DNA of 64,000 bases from Daedaleopsis sinensis (lineage: Eukaryota; Basidiomycota; Agaricomycetes; Polyporales; Polyporaceae): positions 186,001 through 250,000 of the forward strand of contig CM066307.1 in assembly GCA_033807695.1 (NCBI GenBank), read 5' to 3'. Shown in pieces: positions 34,010-45,977 of this stretch (position 1 is its first letter; every line of letters starts with the position of its first letter). Under the pieces are notes generated by a model. That model was not told the origin of the DNA, did no database searches, and saw nothing but the letters and a program-made list of their open reading frames with translations. The translations under genes and the position numbers were made by a program.

Positions 34010-34439
34010 GAAAGGCCCGACAAACTAGGGAACCTGTGGCGCTGCCTCGACGCCCAATTGTTGAGAAGCCGCTGCAGTATCAGAGCTGGTGCCGACCGGC
34101 GGCATCGAGTGCTCTACGACCATCCCAAGAGCACGGTCCTCAGTAGAACTCGAGGCACCAGGTTGGCTGGGAGGCGTTTCTGAAGCCACATGTTCGCTGT
34201 GCGGTGCAGACATAGTGAGAGACGAGGGAAATATTGGGAGGAACACAACGCACAGAGGTGAACTTTTGAATGCTCGGCCAGTGGCAAAGTAGCAAGGCAT
34301 TCTTTGACCTGATTGTGTGCATTAACCATGAACAATCCTGATCAGGACGATATTTTACTGCCAATAGCAGAGAATATCGGACCATTGAGCACAAAGCAAT
34401 CGATAAAGATGATACAATTGGTCAATTTATGGCTTCGCC
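34010..34439. promoter_or_regulatory. Divergent spacer of the two CACTA genes
   Basis: Lies between the proposed starts of the partner gene (34009, minus) and the transposase 5' exon (34440, plus). A further upstream minus start (34213, MSAPHSEHVASE) is an alternative first exon for the partner gene. Confidence 0.4.
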
Positions 34440-34600
34440 ATGAATGCGTACACGATAGAGACAAGTAGTCTCTCCGCCCCAGTTGCTCACGACCTCGAGC
34501 ACCATAACTCCGAAATACAGTCCGAGTTCGGCTACATACGGATGGATGGTATACGTTTGGATGTGCGAAGGGAGGCGAATGTCGTAATCGAACATTGCGA
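34440..34600 (+). CDS. Putative 5' coding segment of the CACTA transposase, split off
   Basis: A 53-codon plus frame starts MNAYTIETSS at 34440 and runs to the edge of foldback element 2. If that element (34601-38030) is left out, the frame continues without a shift into the open frame at 38031 (ILLLRPGDQTDD...). That continuity suggests one exon that has been split. There is no visible target duplication to confirm the exact ancestral junction. Confidence 0.5.
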
Positions 34601-37600
34601 GCACCTGTAGTCACCACTCTTGTTAACAGAATACACACCTGTGCCTGTGCAAAAAGTGCGAAATGTTGTCCATGACCTGCAGCACATTGTTATGTTAACA
34701 AAGGTGGGGCAAGGCTTGACAGAGCTGGAGCTATGTACATATAACAATGTCTTAGACACTGTCTACAGAGTGTCACAGTCACAGTGTACACTCTGTTATC
34801 GCTGTCCATGGCCCAATATAACAGACAATGTGCACTCTGTACTAACTGTCTATGGCCTTGAATACAGATAGTGCGCACTCTGTTTTCACTGTGTAGGGCC
34901 TTGAATACAGACAGTACATACTCTGTTTTCACTGTGCAAGGCATTGAATACAGATGATACGCACTCTGTACTTACTGTCCATGGCCTTGTATACAGACAG
35001 TGCTCACTCTGTACTAACTGTCCATGGCCTAGTATACAGACAGTGTGCACTCTGTTGTCACTGTGCAGGGCCTTGTATACAGATGGTGCGGACTCTGTAA
35101 TAACTGTCTAGGACTATTATAACAGATGACCAATGTTTTTGATTGAACCTTAGGATATTAGTAATAGGCTGAAGATCTGATTATGATATGATCACCTTGT
35201 TATCTCTTCAGATAACAGCTTCTTATCTGTACTGATAGCTTGACCATCTAATCTACTACCCTGGGATCAATACCGCGCCACTGGGCGCTTATTTGACATC
35301 TTTTCTCGCACCTTATTACCTCAATTAGGCAGGTAGGTGGCAGGGCTACCCTAGGGGGTCCCACTTCCCCACTCTCTACCTCCCTCATTTCTTGATGGAT
35401 CCCCTCCATTCATGTTGTAGTATACTTGTATATTGAATGGCTACTACCCTGTACAAAGTGAGGGTACAACCCCCTCCATTCAGTGCACTGCAATAGGTAG
35501 AAATGGTCGCTTTATTGGGGTATTGAATGCTGAATAGCTCAGTAACTGATGGGTGCATCTTCATGTACAAGGTACCGTTGGAAAGGACTATGCTGAGGCT
35601 TTCCAACGAGCCCTCACACATGCAGATCCATCCACAGGAACCCTGGGTGTGCACATGTGCTCCTCCTACCCTACCCCTAAATTGTCCGGGTTATACCTCC
35701 ACCAATTCTTAATGAATCAGTGTGATCCTTTTTGTGTTCAGTGTGTCTATCCTACTACCCCTCAGACCAGTAGTGTGCCTGGCCATGCACCCCACTGATC
35801 CAGATACAATTGGTAATCAGTGTGCAGGTTACCCCCCTGATAGTGCACCCAATACTCCACCGATTGGGGTGTGTAAGGTACCGTCGGAAAGCCACAAATC
35901 ACGGCTTTCCAACGGTACCTCATTGACGTCCATACACCCAGCAGGCACAAAGATACATACATGTTCTCCTCCTCCCCCTACACCAATATGGCTCGCAGTA
36001 GATCCTCGCACCACATGCATGTATCACCCTCACATTTTGTGAGTATACTCCTATACCCTACTGTTCACCACTGTCCAGTTGCCATCCTTATCGGACATGA
36101 GGTACACTACCCATTAGCTTATCAGTGTTTCCCCTGATCACCCTGATCTCGCAGGTTTGGGAGCCCTATGCCACAGATCTACTACCAACATGAATAGTCC
36201 CTATATGTGTGAACAAGATGCAAAAAACAGAATGTCAATATGTGGAGAATTGGTGAAGTAAGTGTCCGAACAGCGAAATGTGCACTATTTGACACTAAAG
36301 CTGCATAGTGTCTGCACTCACTGCTTGCCACTGTATCTACAAAACCACCTCCTACAGCCAATTCCGGTGTCCCATAACCAATTCTTCATGGATTCCTATG
36401 GTTCTTTTTGCAACATGTAGCTATATCTCGCCTCTTCCCTATCTGACATTGTGCGTGACTATCAGAGGTAGTAGGATAGCGCAATTCACTAGATATTGGT
36501 CACAACTGATAAGAAAACTATATACCAGCAACATCACCGATAAGGGTTGACACACATGATCTGGACTATGCTAAGTATTGGTAGGCTACCGAAGAAAGAA
36601 TGATGTGATTCGGTAATTAGTAGAGCAAGATATGGGGTAAATAGTGTTAAGAGGTGGTACGAGGACAACATGTGTGTATCTCTGTGTCTGTTGGGTGTAT
36701 GGAGATGAGTAAGATACCGATGAAAAGCTGTATGCTGTGGCTTTCCGACGGTGCCTAACACACCCCAATCGGCGGAGTATTGGGTGCACTATCAGGAGGG
36801 TAACCTGGATACTCATTGCCCATTGTATCTGGATCAATGGGGTGCATTGCCAGGCACACTACTGGGATGGGAGGTAGTGTACGAAGCACATTGAACGCAA
36901 AACGGATCACATTGATTGATCAGGAATTGGTGGAGGTATACCCCAGACAATCTGGGGGTAGGGTAGGAGGAGCACATGTGCATACCCAGGGTTCCTGTAG
37001 ACGGACTTTCATGTACAAGGGCTTGTTGGAAAGCCTCAGCATAGCCCTTTCCAACAGTGCTCTGTACATGATGATGCACCCAACGGTTACTGAGCTATTC
37101 AGCATTTAATACCTGAATAATGCGATTATTTCTACCTATTGCAGTGCACTGATTGGAGGGGGCTGTACCCTCACTTTGTACAGGGTAGTAGCCATTCAAT
37201 ATACAAGTATACTACAACATGAATGGAGGGGATCCATCAAGAAATGAGGGAGGTAGAGGGTGAGGAAGTGGGACCCCCTAGGGTAGCCCTGCCACCTACC
37301 TGCCTAATTGAGGTAATAAGGTGCGAGAAAAGATGTCAAATGAGTGCCCAGTGGCGCGGTATTGATCCCAAGGTAGTAGATTAGATGGTCAAGCTATCAG
37401 TACAGATAAGAAGCTGTTATCTGAAGAGATAACAAGGAGATCATATCATAATCAGATCTTCAGCCTATTACTAATATCCTAAGGTTCAATCAAAAACATC
37501 GGTCATCTGTTATAATAGTCCTAGACAGTTATTACAGAGTTTGCACCATCTGTATGCAAGGCCCTGCACAGTGACAACAGAGTGTGCACAATCTGTATAC

Positions 37601-38030
37601 GAGGCCTTACACAGTTGATACAGAATGTGCACTGTCTGTATACTAGGCCATGGACAGTTAGTACAGAGTGTGCACTGTCTGTATTCAAGCCCTTACACAG
37701 TTAATACAGAGTGCGCACTGTCTGTATACTAGGCCCTACACAGTGAAAACAGAATGCGCACTATCTGTATTCAAGGCCATAGACAGTTAGTACAGAGTGC
37801 ACATTGTCTGTTATATTGGGCCATGGACAGCGATAACAGAGTGTACACTGTGACTGTGACACTCTGTAGACAGTGTCTAAGACATTGTTATATGTACATA
37901 GCTCCAGCTCTGTCAGCCTTGCCCCACCTCTGTTAACATAACAATGTGCTGCAGGTCATGGACAACATTTCGCACTTTTTGCACAGGCACAGGTGTGTAT
38001 TCTGTTAACAAGAGTGGTGACTACAGGTGC
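34601..38030. mobile_element. Foldback-like element 2 (about 1.3-kb inverted arms)
   Basis: The arms 34601 to about 35890 and about 36745 to 38030 are inverted copies starting GCACCTGTAGTCACCACTCT. The outer part of each arm contains about eight degenerate 50-bp units around TGTCCATGGCCT and CAGACAGTGTGCACTCTGT. The inner part contains smaller hairpins (GGTACCGTCGGAAAGCC with its inverse). The loop of about 850 bp has no supported gene. It is unrelated in sequence to foldback element 1 but similar in size and design. Confidence 0.82.
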
Positions 38031-41000
38031 GATTCTGCTGTTAAGACCTGGAGACCAGACAGACGACACGGTCGGCGGAGGTACAGTTCTACCCCAAGAT
38101 ACCGAGATCCTGCCTAATCCTCCCGTGCGTAACAACGCTATATCATATCGAGGTCTCCTCTGTGCTCACTCCCTGAGTCAGCCTTCCTCCACCCGATCGG
38201 ATTCATCGTTGTCCCAGTTCCACGGTGCTGTCAAAATTCGTCACAAGGTTATCTCGGATCTCATGAAGAACACGGACCGTTTCTCCAAGGGCGTCGCAAG
38301 AGACATGATTCTGACCTTCAATAACGAGCCACAGTCGGTGATCGACCCTGCCCCCCAGCCTCAGGAAGGTTCTTTCAATGGGATCTATAGCTGGTTGTAT
38401 GAGCAACGACGCTACGTCGAAGAACAGCTCGTCCCGCTCAACGATCAAGCAGTGGACAACCGACGCTTGGCATTGTTAGGGAAGCTCAATTCGGAGATTG
38501 AGCGACTGGACGGCATGAAGCAGCGAGCATGGTGCAAGCACGTAGGGGAATGGCTCGCTCGAAAGTATATGGACGGCGCGAGTGGGCCTCAATTTGTCAC
38601 AATCGGTCAGTTAGCTCGTCATCTGGCGCATAGCATTGGCTGAAGTGTTCTAAATATCAACACCAGACGACTCGAAGCGAGCGTTCTACAAAGTTCTTCC
38701 GCCCTTCATTCTCGCGGCCCTAATTATGACAAGTGTGCTACACACACTGGCCGCAGCATCTCGTCCCTACGTCGACTACGTCCTAGTCACTATCCAAGTC
38801 GTACTCATGGGAGCGTACATGTCCGTCACCTCCAATGCCGGTCTCACTGCCGACCAGAAAGCGATTCTAGATAGCGTCCCGGACGACATTCGTACTGTGC
38901 TCTCCACTCTCGGCCTCGAACCCGACTTCGTGCGATACGCGTGTTGCCCGACATGCTACGCGATTTATCCTCCTAGCCGTGACAATCCTGACAACCCGTA
39001 TCCTCACGCATGCACTTTCCAAGAAACCGACAAAGCAGTCTGTAACACCCCCCTCGTCTTCCGCCAGGATCATCCCCCTTCCAACAAACACGGGGAAATG
39101 CGTACAACATACGAAGCCGTACTCACCTACCCATACCGCACGCTAGAATCTTGGCTCGCGGACATGCTTAGCCGTCCTGGGATTGCGCGCTCTATGCGCG
39201 CCGCCTGGAACAATCGCTCGCCGAACGCCTGGAAGGACATCTTCGACGCCCCGTGCCTGCAGAGTTTCATGGGTCCTGATGGGAAGACATTGTTCTCGGT
39301 ACAGGGGGATAACTCGGTCAATCTTGTCTTCAGCTTGTTCATCGACTGGTTCAATCCCTACGGGAACAAGAAAGCTGGGAAGTCACATTCGATCGGTGCC
39401 ATTTATCTAGTCTGCATGAATCTTCCGGATCATCTGCGTTATCGCGCTGAGAATATCTATCTAGCTGGCATAATCCCTGGACCGAGCGAACCCGAAACAT
39501 ATCATCTGAACAACCTCCTTCGCCCTCTCATCGACGAATTGATTCTGATCTGGCACCGCGGAATCGTCTTCGCCAACGTCGCAGATCACAATTCTCCTCT
39601 CCTTGTCCGAGCGGCTGTCATTCCACTCGTGTGCGATATTCCCGCGTTGCGCAAAGCTGGAGGATTCGCAGGTCACATGGCGTCGCACTTCTGCTCGTTC
39701 TGTGAACTCCCGAAGTCGCGAATCAACGAACTAGATCGTAACGCCTGGCCCCGTCACACTTGGGAACAGCATCTGCAATATGCCGCCCAATGGCGTGATG
39801 CGCCGACCGAGGCTGCACGGGAGAAAGAGTTCGAGAAGCACGGCATCCGCTGGAGCGAACTCTTGCGCTTGGAATACTGGGATCCAACCCGCTTCGCCGT
39901 CGTCGACGCGATGCATAATCTATTTCTAGGTGAACTGCGCCACCACTGTCGAGAGGTTTGGGGAATCAATGTCAAGGACAAGAGTAGCGACTCAACGAAG
40001 GTTAAACCGCACTCTCCGGAAGAGCAGCGCCAGAACTTGCAGCATGCTTATAACACGCTGTATCGGAAGAAGCCTTCCCTGGACGCTCTGCTTAAATTCC
40101 GCAAGGGATACGTCACCGCGATCGCTGAATTCAACAATATTACCCCACCGGCGGCCGGTCGCTTCACGAAGAGGAACTACGGCGAGGCGTTGATGGACTG
40201 GGTACGTCATCGCCGAGAATAATGTCCCTGCGTTGCTCACATCCTCTACAGGTTAAAGAACACACCGACCAGGTCCTGCAGCTACCCCCCATTCTCGAGG
40301 AGTCGACAACAGATTTCCACCTCGCAGAAAATCGCTACGACCTATCGAAGTTTCGGGTGTTAGATCAAGCTACCATGAACCAGGTCCGCGACGACATCAA
40401 GGCGACTCGGTTCCCGTCCTGGATGGAACGCCCTCCGAAAAACTTCGGCAGTCCGTCCCATGGCAAACTGAAGGCAGATCAATGGCGAACAGTCTGCACG
40501 GTGAGCTTGGTCATGACGCTGTGCCGGAGATGGGGATCCTCGTCGTCGACAGAGAGGCAGCGTGTGCTCCTCGGTAACTTCATGGCGCTCGTATGCACTG
40601 TGGATCTCGCTACCCGGCGGACCATGGATCGCGGTCGCGTGGAGAAGTTCGACCGACACATGTTCAAGTACATGGACACTCTCCGCACACTGTTCCAGCA
40701 CAACTTGGTCCCCAACCATCACCTATCACTGCATCTGTACGAATGTCTGTTGCTTTTTGGCCCTGTACACGCATGGTGGGTGTTCCCTTTTGAGCGGTAT
40801 AACGGTCTGTTGCAGAACCTGAACACTAATAGCAAAACCGGTGCGTCTACCGTCAGATTATCAGAGTGACCAGTTTCTGATATCTTGGCAGACAAAATGC
40901 CTCTCACGTTCATGCGATATTTCTATCTTGGCGCCAACCTTCGATGGCTCATGACAAGCACCCAGTGGCCGAAGTATCAGCCGTATCTGAAGATGGTCAA

Positions 41001-41688
41001 GATATATGAAGAGACAGTGTTGAAGACGAGGACATCCGGTGGCATACGGGTCGCCGGCTTCGCACCCTTCGGCGACTCAGGCGACAGTTCGGAATCCCCA
41101 GTCTCTCACCTTCCCTACGACGAGGGCCAGGAGACCGAACTTTTAAGGGCTGTGTACGACGCCCTCTATGCACTCGTCTCTATCTCTTCAGCTGGCGCGT
41201 TCTCCTCCGTCTTCGGGCCGACCACTGACTCTCGACCATGCCTCAACAATCGCGTCAATGCCTTACGCAAGGTGAAGCGCTACGGGATGGAATTCGCTAA
41301 GCGCAAAGGAGGTCTACGGAATTCATTCATCTTGTTCCGCGATCCTGGCGATGACCGTGACCAAAATCCCTTCCCGCGCGCAGGACAAATCACGGAGATA
41401 TATTTGCACGGTTGCTTGGAAGGTGGACGGCAAATCCTGGAACCTTTCGTCTTGGTCGATGAATACGAGCCTCTCAGTGACACCGAATCGCGACACGATC
41501 CATACCGTCAATTTCCGGATGCCGAGACCCAAGCCTTCCACAAGCGCTTTGCACGTACTGATCATCTGGTCCGCTTCGAAGATGTACAGTGTCACTTCGC
41601 CGCGCTGGAGTGTGATCTAGACGGCATTGAAGGGAAATGCATAATATCACGTTCGCTGAACAGGGTCCGTACAATCTCTTTACAATAG
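38031..41688 (+). CDS. Tnp2-type CACTA/EnSpm transposase
   Basis: Introns 38606-38666, 40202-40251 and one near 40841-40891 join open frames in phase (QFVTI|DDSKRAFYK, LMDW|VKEHTDQ, NSKT|DKMPLTF). The core carries the Tnp2 family pattern: a Cys/His motif (YACCPTCYAIYP...HACTF), then DGKTLFSVQGDNSVNLVFSL, DWFNPYGNK, IYLVCMNLPDHLRYR, IYLAGIIPGPSEPETYHLNN, GHMASHFCSFCELPK and YWDPTRFAVVDAMHNLFLGE (the last Asp is the usual third acidic position). The C-terminal region has YECLLLFGPVHAWWVFPFER, typical of the transposon-associated domain following Tnp2. No stop codons interrupt the frames. The N-terminus is separated from its likely start by foldback element 2, so expression may be impaired. Confidence 0.85.
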
Positions 41689-41822
41689 AAGTGTTCGCTA
41701 ATCCTTCTTCACAGGATTGATCAATGTATATGTATTGCTCTTTGAATGTAACGTCCATGAGGTTCAGTCCGGGCGAGAGTACAAGGTATGTCAGGTTACA
41801 CCGTTTACTAGTTTCCGACACT

Positions 41823-42120
41823 TTTGCCCCGTCTCGAGTCCATCCGTTCTCACATACCTCGCACCGGATCACTTCACGCTAGAACACTCCACGTCGATCC
41901 TGTTTACCCAGGTCCGGAGCACACCGACGTGAGGTGGAGCGGTGCGCGGGGAACTGGAGCACATGAGAGTGGGCTCTCCCCGACTTTTGCCTCAGTTTAT
42001 CCGCTCCCACACACTTCGCACCGCATCACCTCACGCTAGAACACTCCGCGTCAATCCTGTTTACCCAGGTCCGGAGCATACCAACGCGAGGTGGAGCGGT
42101 GCGCTGGTGATCGGAGCGCA
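41823..42120 (+). repeat. About 150-bp tandem duplication 3' of the transposase
   Basis: Two diverged units, each with ATCACYTCACGCTAGAACACT and ATCCTGTTTACCCAGGTCCG segments, lie between the transposase 3' end and the GC-rich subterminal repeats. Confidence 0.75.
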
Positions 42121-42139
42121 TGAGAGTGGCCGGGAGTAG

Positions 42140-42775
42140 CGCGAAACGGAGGGCGGGCGAGAGCGGACGAGTCCACGACGCGGCGCGACGGGGTGAGGCG
42201 CGAGGTCGTGCGAAGTGGAGTAGATGTGAGGGCGGTCGAGAGCGGACGAGTCCACGACGCGACGCGACGGGGTGAGGCGCGAACTGGTGCGACGCGACGG
42301 GGTGATGCGTGAACCGGTGCGAAGCGGCGGGGTGAGGCGCGAAGTCGTGCGAAGTGGAGCACATGCGAGGGTGGGCGAGGGCGGGCGAGTCCACGACGCG
42401 ACGCGGTGAGGCGTGAACTGGTGTGAAGCGGCGGGGTCAGGCGCGAACTGGTGCGACGCGACGCGGAGAGGTGTGAAGCGGCGGGGTCAGGCGCAAAGTG
42501 GCGCGGACTGGCGGGATGAGGCGCAATCTGGTGCGCAGCGGCGGGGTGAGGCGCAACCTGGTGCGAAGCGGCGGGGTGAGGCGCAATCTGGTGCGACGCG
42601 ATGCGGTGAGGTGTGAAGCGGCGGGGTGAGGCGCGAGCTAGCGCGGACTGGCGCGGACTGGCGGGATGAGGCGCAATCTGGTGCAAAGCGGTGGGGTGAG
42701 GCGCGAACGGATGCGAACTGGCGCGCAGCGGCGCATATGCGGGCGCGAAGCGGAGGATATGCAAGCGTAGAACTT
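42140..42775 (+). repeat. GC-rich subterminal tandem-repeat region, right copy
   Basis: Nearly identical to the left copy over about 42205-42735 (offset 16543 from 25662-26192) and in the same orientation. Slightly shorter at its distal end. Confidence 0.85.
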
Positions 42776-42891
42776 GAGTGTACTCACAGCTGGCAGTGTC
42801 TGAGTGCGATCGCGCCGCGCTGCTGGTGTGAACGGTGAACGTTGAACGTTTGAACGGCCGTTCTTAGCCATCTGTCTTCTTCAGCAGAAAA

Positions 42892-43122
42892 GTTTAACCC
42901 ATTTGTGACTTTTCTTCCAGAAACCACCAGGCGCTTTCGTTGCCTTTTCGTCAAGAGAATAGTTTACCTCTTCGCTGGGCTTTTTGCGCCTTTTATGCGC
43001 TCCAAAAAGGTAACATTTTGTGACGAACAAACAGAAAACCTTTGCCTTGATTTTCTTGCCTACAAAATTGGCTAAATGCACTCACAACAGTTTAACCATT
43101 TCACCCCTTTTCATTCATAGAA
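42892..43122 (+). repeat. 231-bp subterminal direct repeat, right copy
   Basis: Matches 25295-25525 without visible differences, in direct orientation. Confidence 0.9.
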
Positions 43123-43213
43123 TAGTCTTTAGCTACCCTGTGTGCTGAGGCTCTTTTACAAGTGTGGAAAACAGAACCGTTTCGTCTAGTGAAAAGTCGT
43201 TTAAGTCCTGCAT

Positions 43214-43329
43214 AAAATGTTATCCTTTCTCAAGCCCAAATGCGGAAGAATATCCGCTAAATGCGTAACTACTGGCTGCGACTTTTTTGTGACTTTTCCA
43301 CCGACAAAAATTCGCGTTTGCCTGCCGTG
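43214..43329 (-). repeat. CACTA terminal inverted repeat, right
   Basis: Inverted perfect match to 25108-25223; ends CCTGCCGTG followed by the CCT duplication. Confidence 0.93.
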
Positions 43330-43656
43330 CCTCAGATCCTCCTTCCTTCTCCTATGCGATGGTCTGTTCAGCAAGTCATCAGCGTATTCTAACACCCGTG
43401 ATTCCGCTAACTTTGTGCTTGACCTCACAGATACACTTTGCCATCAGATCTACCAGACACTTGGATACTGGATGTGCGTTTAAAAGACCATCATCTGTTG
43501 TGAACTTTCTTCATTCATGGCGCGGAGAAGGAGGTACTCTTGCGACAGCGCGAGGTAGCAGCGGAATGCGATGTTACCCCAAGGGAAACGGAGGTACACC
43601 TGCAGCTTCAAAACTCTACTACCGACGGAAAACATATACAGAACCCCATTGCGAAC

Positions 43657-45013
43657 TTACGCAGTCTCCTGCGGGTGCGCAATCAATTTCAGCGCGCTAA
43701 CCTTGTTCTCCCTCATCCTCTCCAGCCCATCTGGGATGCCCGCCAGGCCATCTGGAAGCACCTCGACCTTGTTGGGCTGTGGGATTCCGAGGATCGTCAG
43801 CATACCGTCTTTCCCATCACCACGAGCCACAGTAGCCAGGACATACCACGATGGTCCCTTCCGTCAACCATCCCGTCAGCCTTCTATACACCTCTACGCC
43901 GAGCTTTCGGTTCTCGGGCGTGTGCACCGTCCCCCACGACATCACCACCTTCTTTCCCTCGCCCTTCGCCCTCTCCTTCACATCGGCAGGGATGTCCTCG
44001 TTGTTGACGACGACGAGCACCCCACCCGGCGCCAGGGCCTCGTATCCAAGCACCTGCGTGGCCCCATGCGAGATCGCGTCGTAGACAATCTCGAGCGGGG
44101 CTCCGTTGGCACCTGTGATCTCCTTCAACGCGCGGAGGACCTCAGGCGGGGAGAGCGCACGGTCGAGCACGTGCGAAGCACCGAGGGACTGCAGCAGCGA
44201 CGCGTTGTGCGGCGAAGCGGTCGTGATGACCGGCGAGAACTTGCTCAGCCTTGCGACTTGGATTGCTGTATCGCGCGAAGGGTACTATTGGTGAGTACTC
44301 CGGTTGCGCGCGTAGGCAAGAAGAGTACCGACGTACCATACTGTCCCACAGAAGATGCGCCCCCGATGATGAAAATAGGCTTGCCCGCGAAGCGCGTCTC
44401 GCCGCCCTCCTCCCATGGCGCTGGGAAGCCGACGGCGTGTCCCTGCGCCTGTGCGTCCGAGTTCACGTTCCAGAGGACGGCGAAGGCGGTCGCGAACCCG
44501 AGTGGGATCGATGCGGCCTGGTCGAAGGAGATGTTCTCCGGGATCTGCAAATTGTGCGCGGCGTCAGTCTCGAGTCGGCAAAGCTTCATCCGCAGGTCGG
44601 GCGTGCACGCACCTTAGCAGTAATCTCTGCGGGAACGATCGCGTATTGCTGGAAGGTGACCTTGCTCGGCTCCCACCAGCCCTCGAAGAGGCTGGTGCAC
44701 ACATCTCTGTCAGCGCAATGCTCCTGCATTGTTGATTCAAGGTCGGTACCACTCACACCCTGTCGCCTTTCGCGAAGCCTTCAACCTCTGCGCCGACCTC
44801 TTCGACGACTCCCGCTCCGTCCAGGCCAGACACTGTCGGGTACTCTGTGATGAACGGAAGACCGTATTCGCGGATCTTCCAGTCGACGGGGTTGAGCGCG
44901 GTCGACATGATCTTTACAAGCACGTCCTTAGGCCCGGGCGTAGGGCGCGCGGTCTCTCCGACCTGCCAGGCTCCTTGCTTCGAGAGGAGGAAGAGTGCTT
45001 TCTGGTTCTGCAT
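43657..45013 (-). CDS. NAD(P)H-dependent MDR reductase, copy B
   Basis: Five exons, 45013-44757, 44691-44613, 44544-44337, 44265-43847 and 43776-43657 (257, 79, 208, 419 and 120 bp), give 360 aa. GroES-like domain: TPGPKDVLVKIMSTALNPVD, DGAGVVEEVGAEVEGFAKGD. The Rossmann domain has the cofactor loop IIGGASSVGQY followed by AIQVA, then LQSLGASHVLDR and LGYEALAPGGVLVVV. Zinc-binding Cys/His residues of classic alcohol dehydrogenases are absent, so it belongs with NADPH-dependent quinone/trans-enoyl reductases (ToxD/LovC-like). The substrate is unknown. Copy B is the most diverged at the catalytic face, with ENISFDQAASIPLGFATAFA conserved but an insertion (NVNSDAQAQGHAV) near its exon 3 centre. 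The CACTA element lies 327 bp beyond its stop. Confidence 0.88.
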
Positions 45014-45977
45014 CGGGCACGATGCTCGACAGGAGTGTTGATGGTGGCGATGGGTTTGTGGTGTGTCAGAGCGGGGAGATATGCTGTTCGTCTTCCCGTG
45101 CATACCTCTATGCTTATATATGCCAGCAGGTCGATAGCTAGCCGACGAAGCAGGCCGGCTCGAGCATCGAACGAAGCCCGACCTCGCCCAGATCCGGCAC
45201 CGGGGTTTGCGCAAAGTTGCCCAGTGCCCACCTGCAATATTGGTCAGCATTTTCTATGCGGTATGGGTCCCTCCCTATCCGCCATCATCACTCGCGCAGC
45301 CAGACTGGGTCTCTCTCACCTACGAGCAACTCGATCCGGCGTCACGTCTTCACTGACTTAGAGGTTGAGGCCTGAGTGTTTAACGATAACGATGTAGTGC
45401 AGGCTGCAGATTCAGTGGGCGTCCCGGGTTCGGGACTCTTGCACTTGCATTTGCATAAGTGTCGGACACTGGGCCAAGTCAAATGATTGATAATGCGAAG
45501 CCTGGGGTGTGAACGTATACGTTTTGCATATGTATGGTGAGTCTTTATGAAATACCCACCATGGGCACGCTGACATGTAAGTACAGGTGAGTGCACGGGC
45601 CCGGGGATCGCGCAGGAATAATCAAATTCGAGGAGAGGACGAGGACCGTCGTAGTACGTCACACGTACTAGGTATCCGATACGATCCCCGGGAATGCAAG
45701 AGGAAGGGAGATTGTCTCCCGGTGAACGTAGTAGTGAGCACCACGCGTAGAGGCTGCATCACATACTGACGACGAACTATCCCGGCTGCTCCATCACCGT
45801 ACAATCATAGCACCGGAGGTACGCACCTTCTGCACGAACTCACTGTTACTAGAACATTGACCGGGTATGTGGCCTGCAGGACGCACTGGCGTGGTCCATT
45901 CTTAAGACTACTACGACTATAGCCCGAAATACAAATACACACACTGACTACTTCGACTGCCTCTGCGACGTGACTCC
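45014..45977. other. Intergenic between copies B and C
   Basis: About 960 bp containing the copy B promoter and copy C 3' UTR. Short open frames are present but none is supported. Confidence 0.4.

Larger units (their letters stand above)
25108..43329. mobile_element. 18.22-kb CACTA/EnSpm-type DNA transposon
   Basis: Bounded by identical 116-bp terminal inverted repeats beginning CACGGCAGGCAAACGCGAAT and flanked by a 3-bp direct duplication CCT (25105-25107 and 43330-43332). CAC-starting termini and 3-bp duplications are the signature of the CACTA superfamily. It encodes a Tnp2-type transposase (plus) and a divergent multi-exon partner (minus), as in many CACTA elements. Subterminal regions hold GC-rich tandem repeats and a 231-bp direct repeat on both sides. 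Two foldback-like elements and a MITE are nested inside. It lies between reductase copies A and B. Confidence 0.92.

Noticed and set aside
25099..43343. A 9-bp direct repeat GATCCTCCT near both ends of the CACTA element as a longer target duplication
   Set aside because: The right copy is separated from the inverted repeat by five bases, whereas CCT directly abuts both ends and 3 bp is the family norm.
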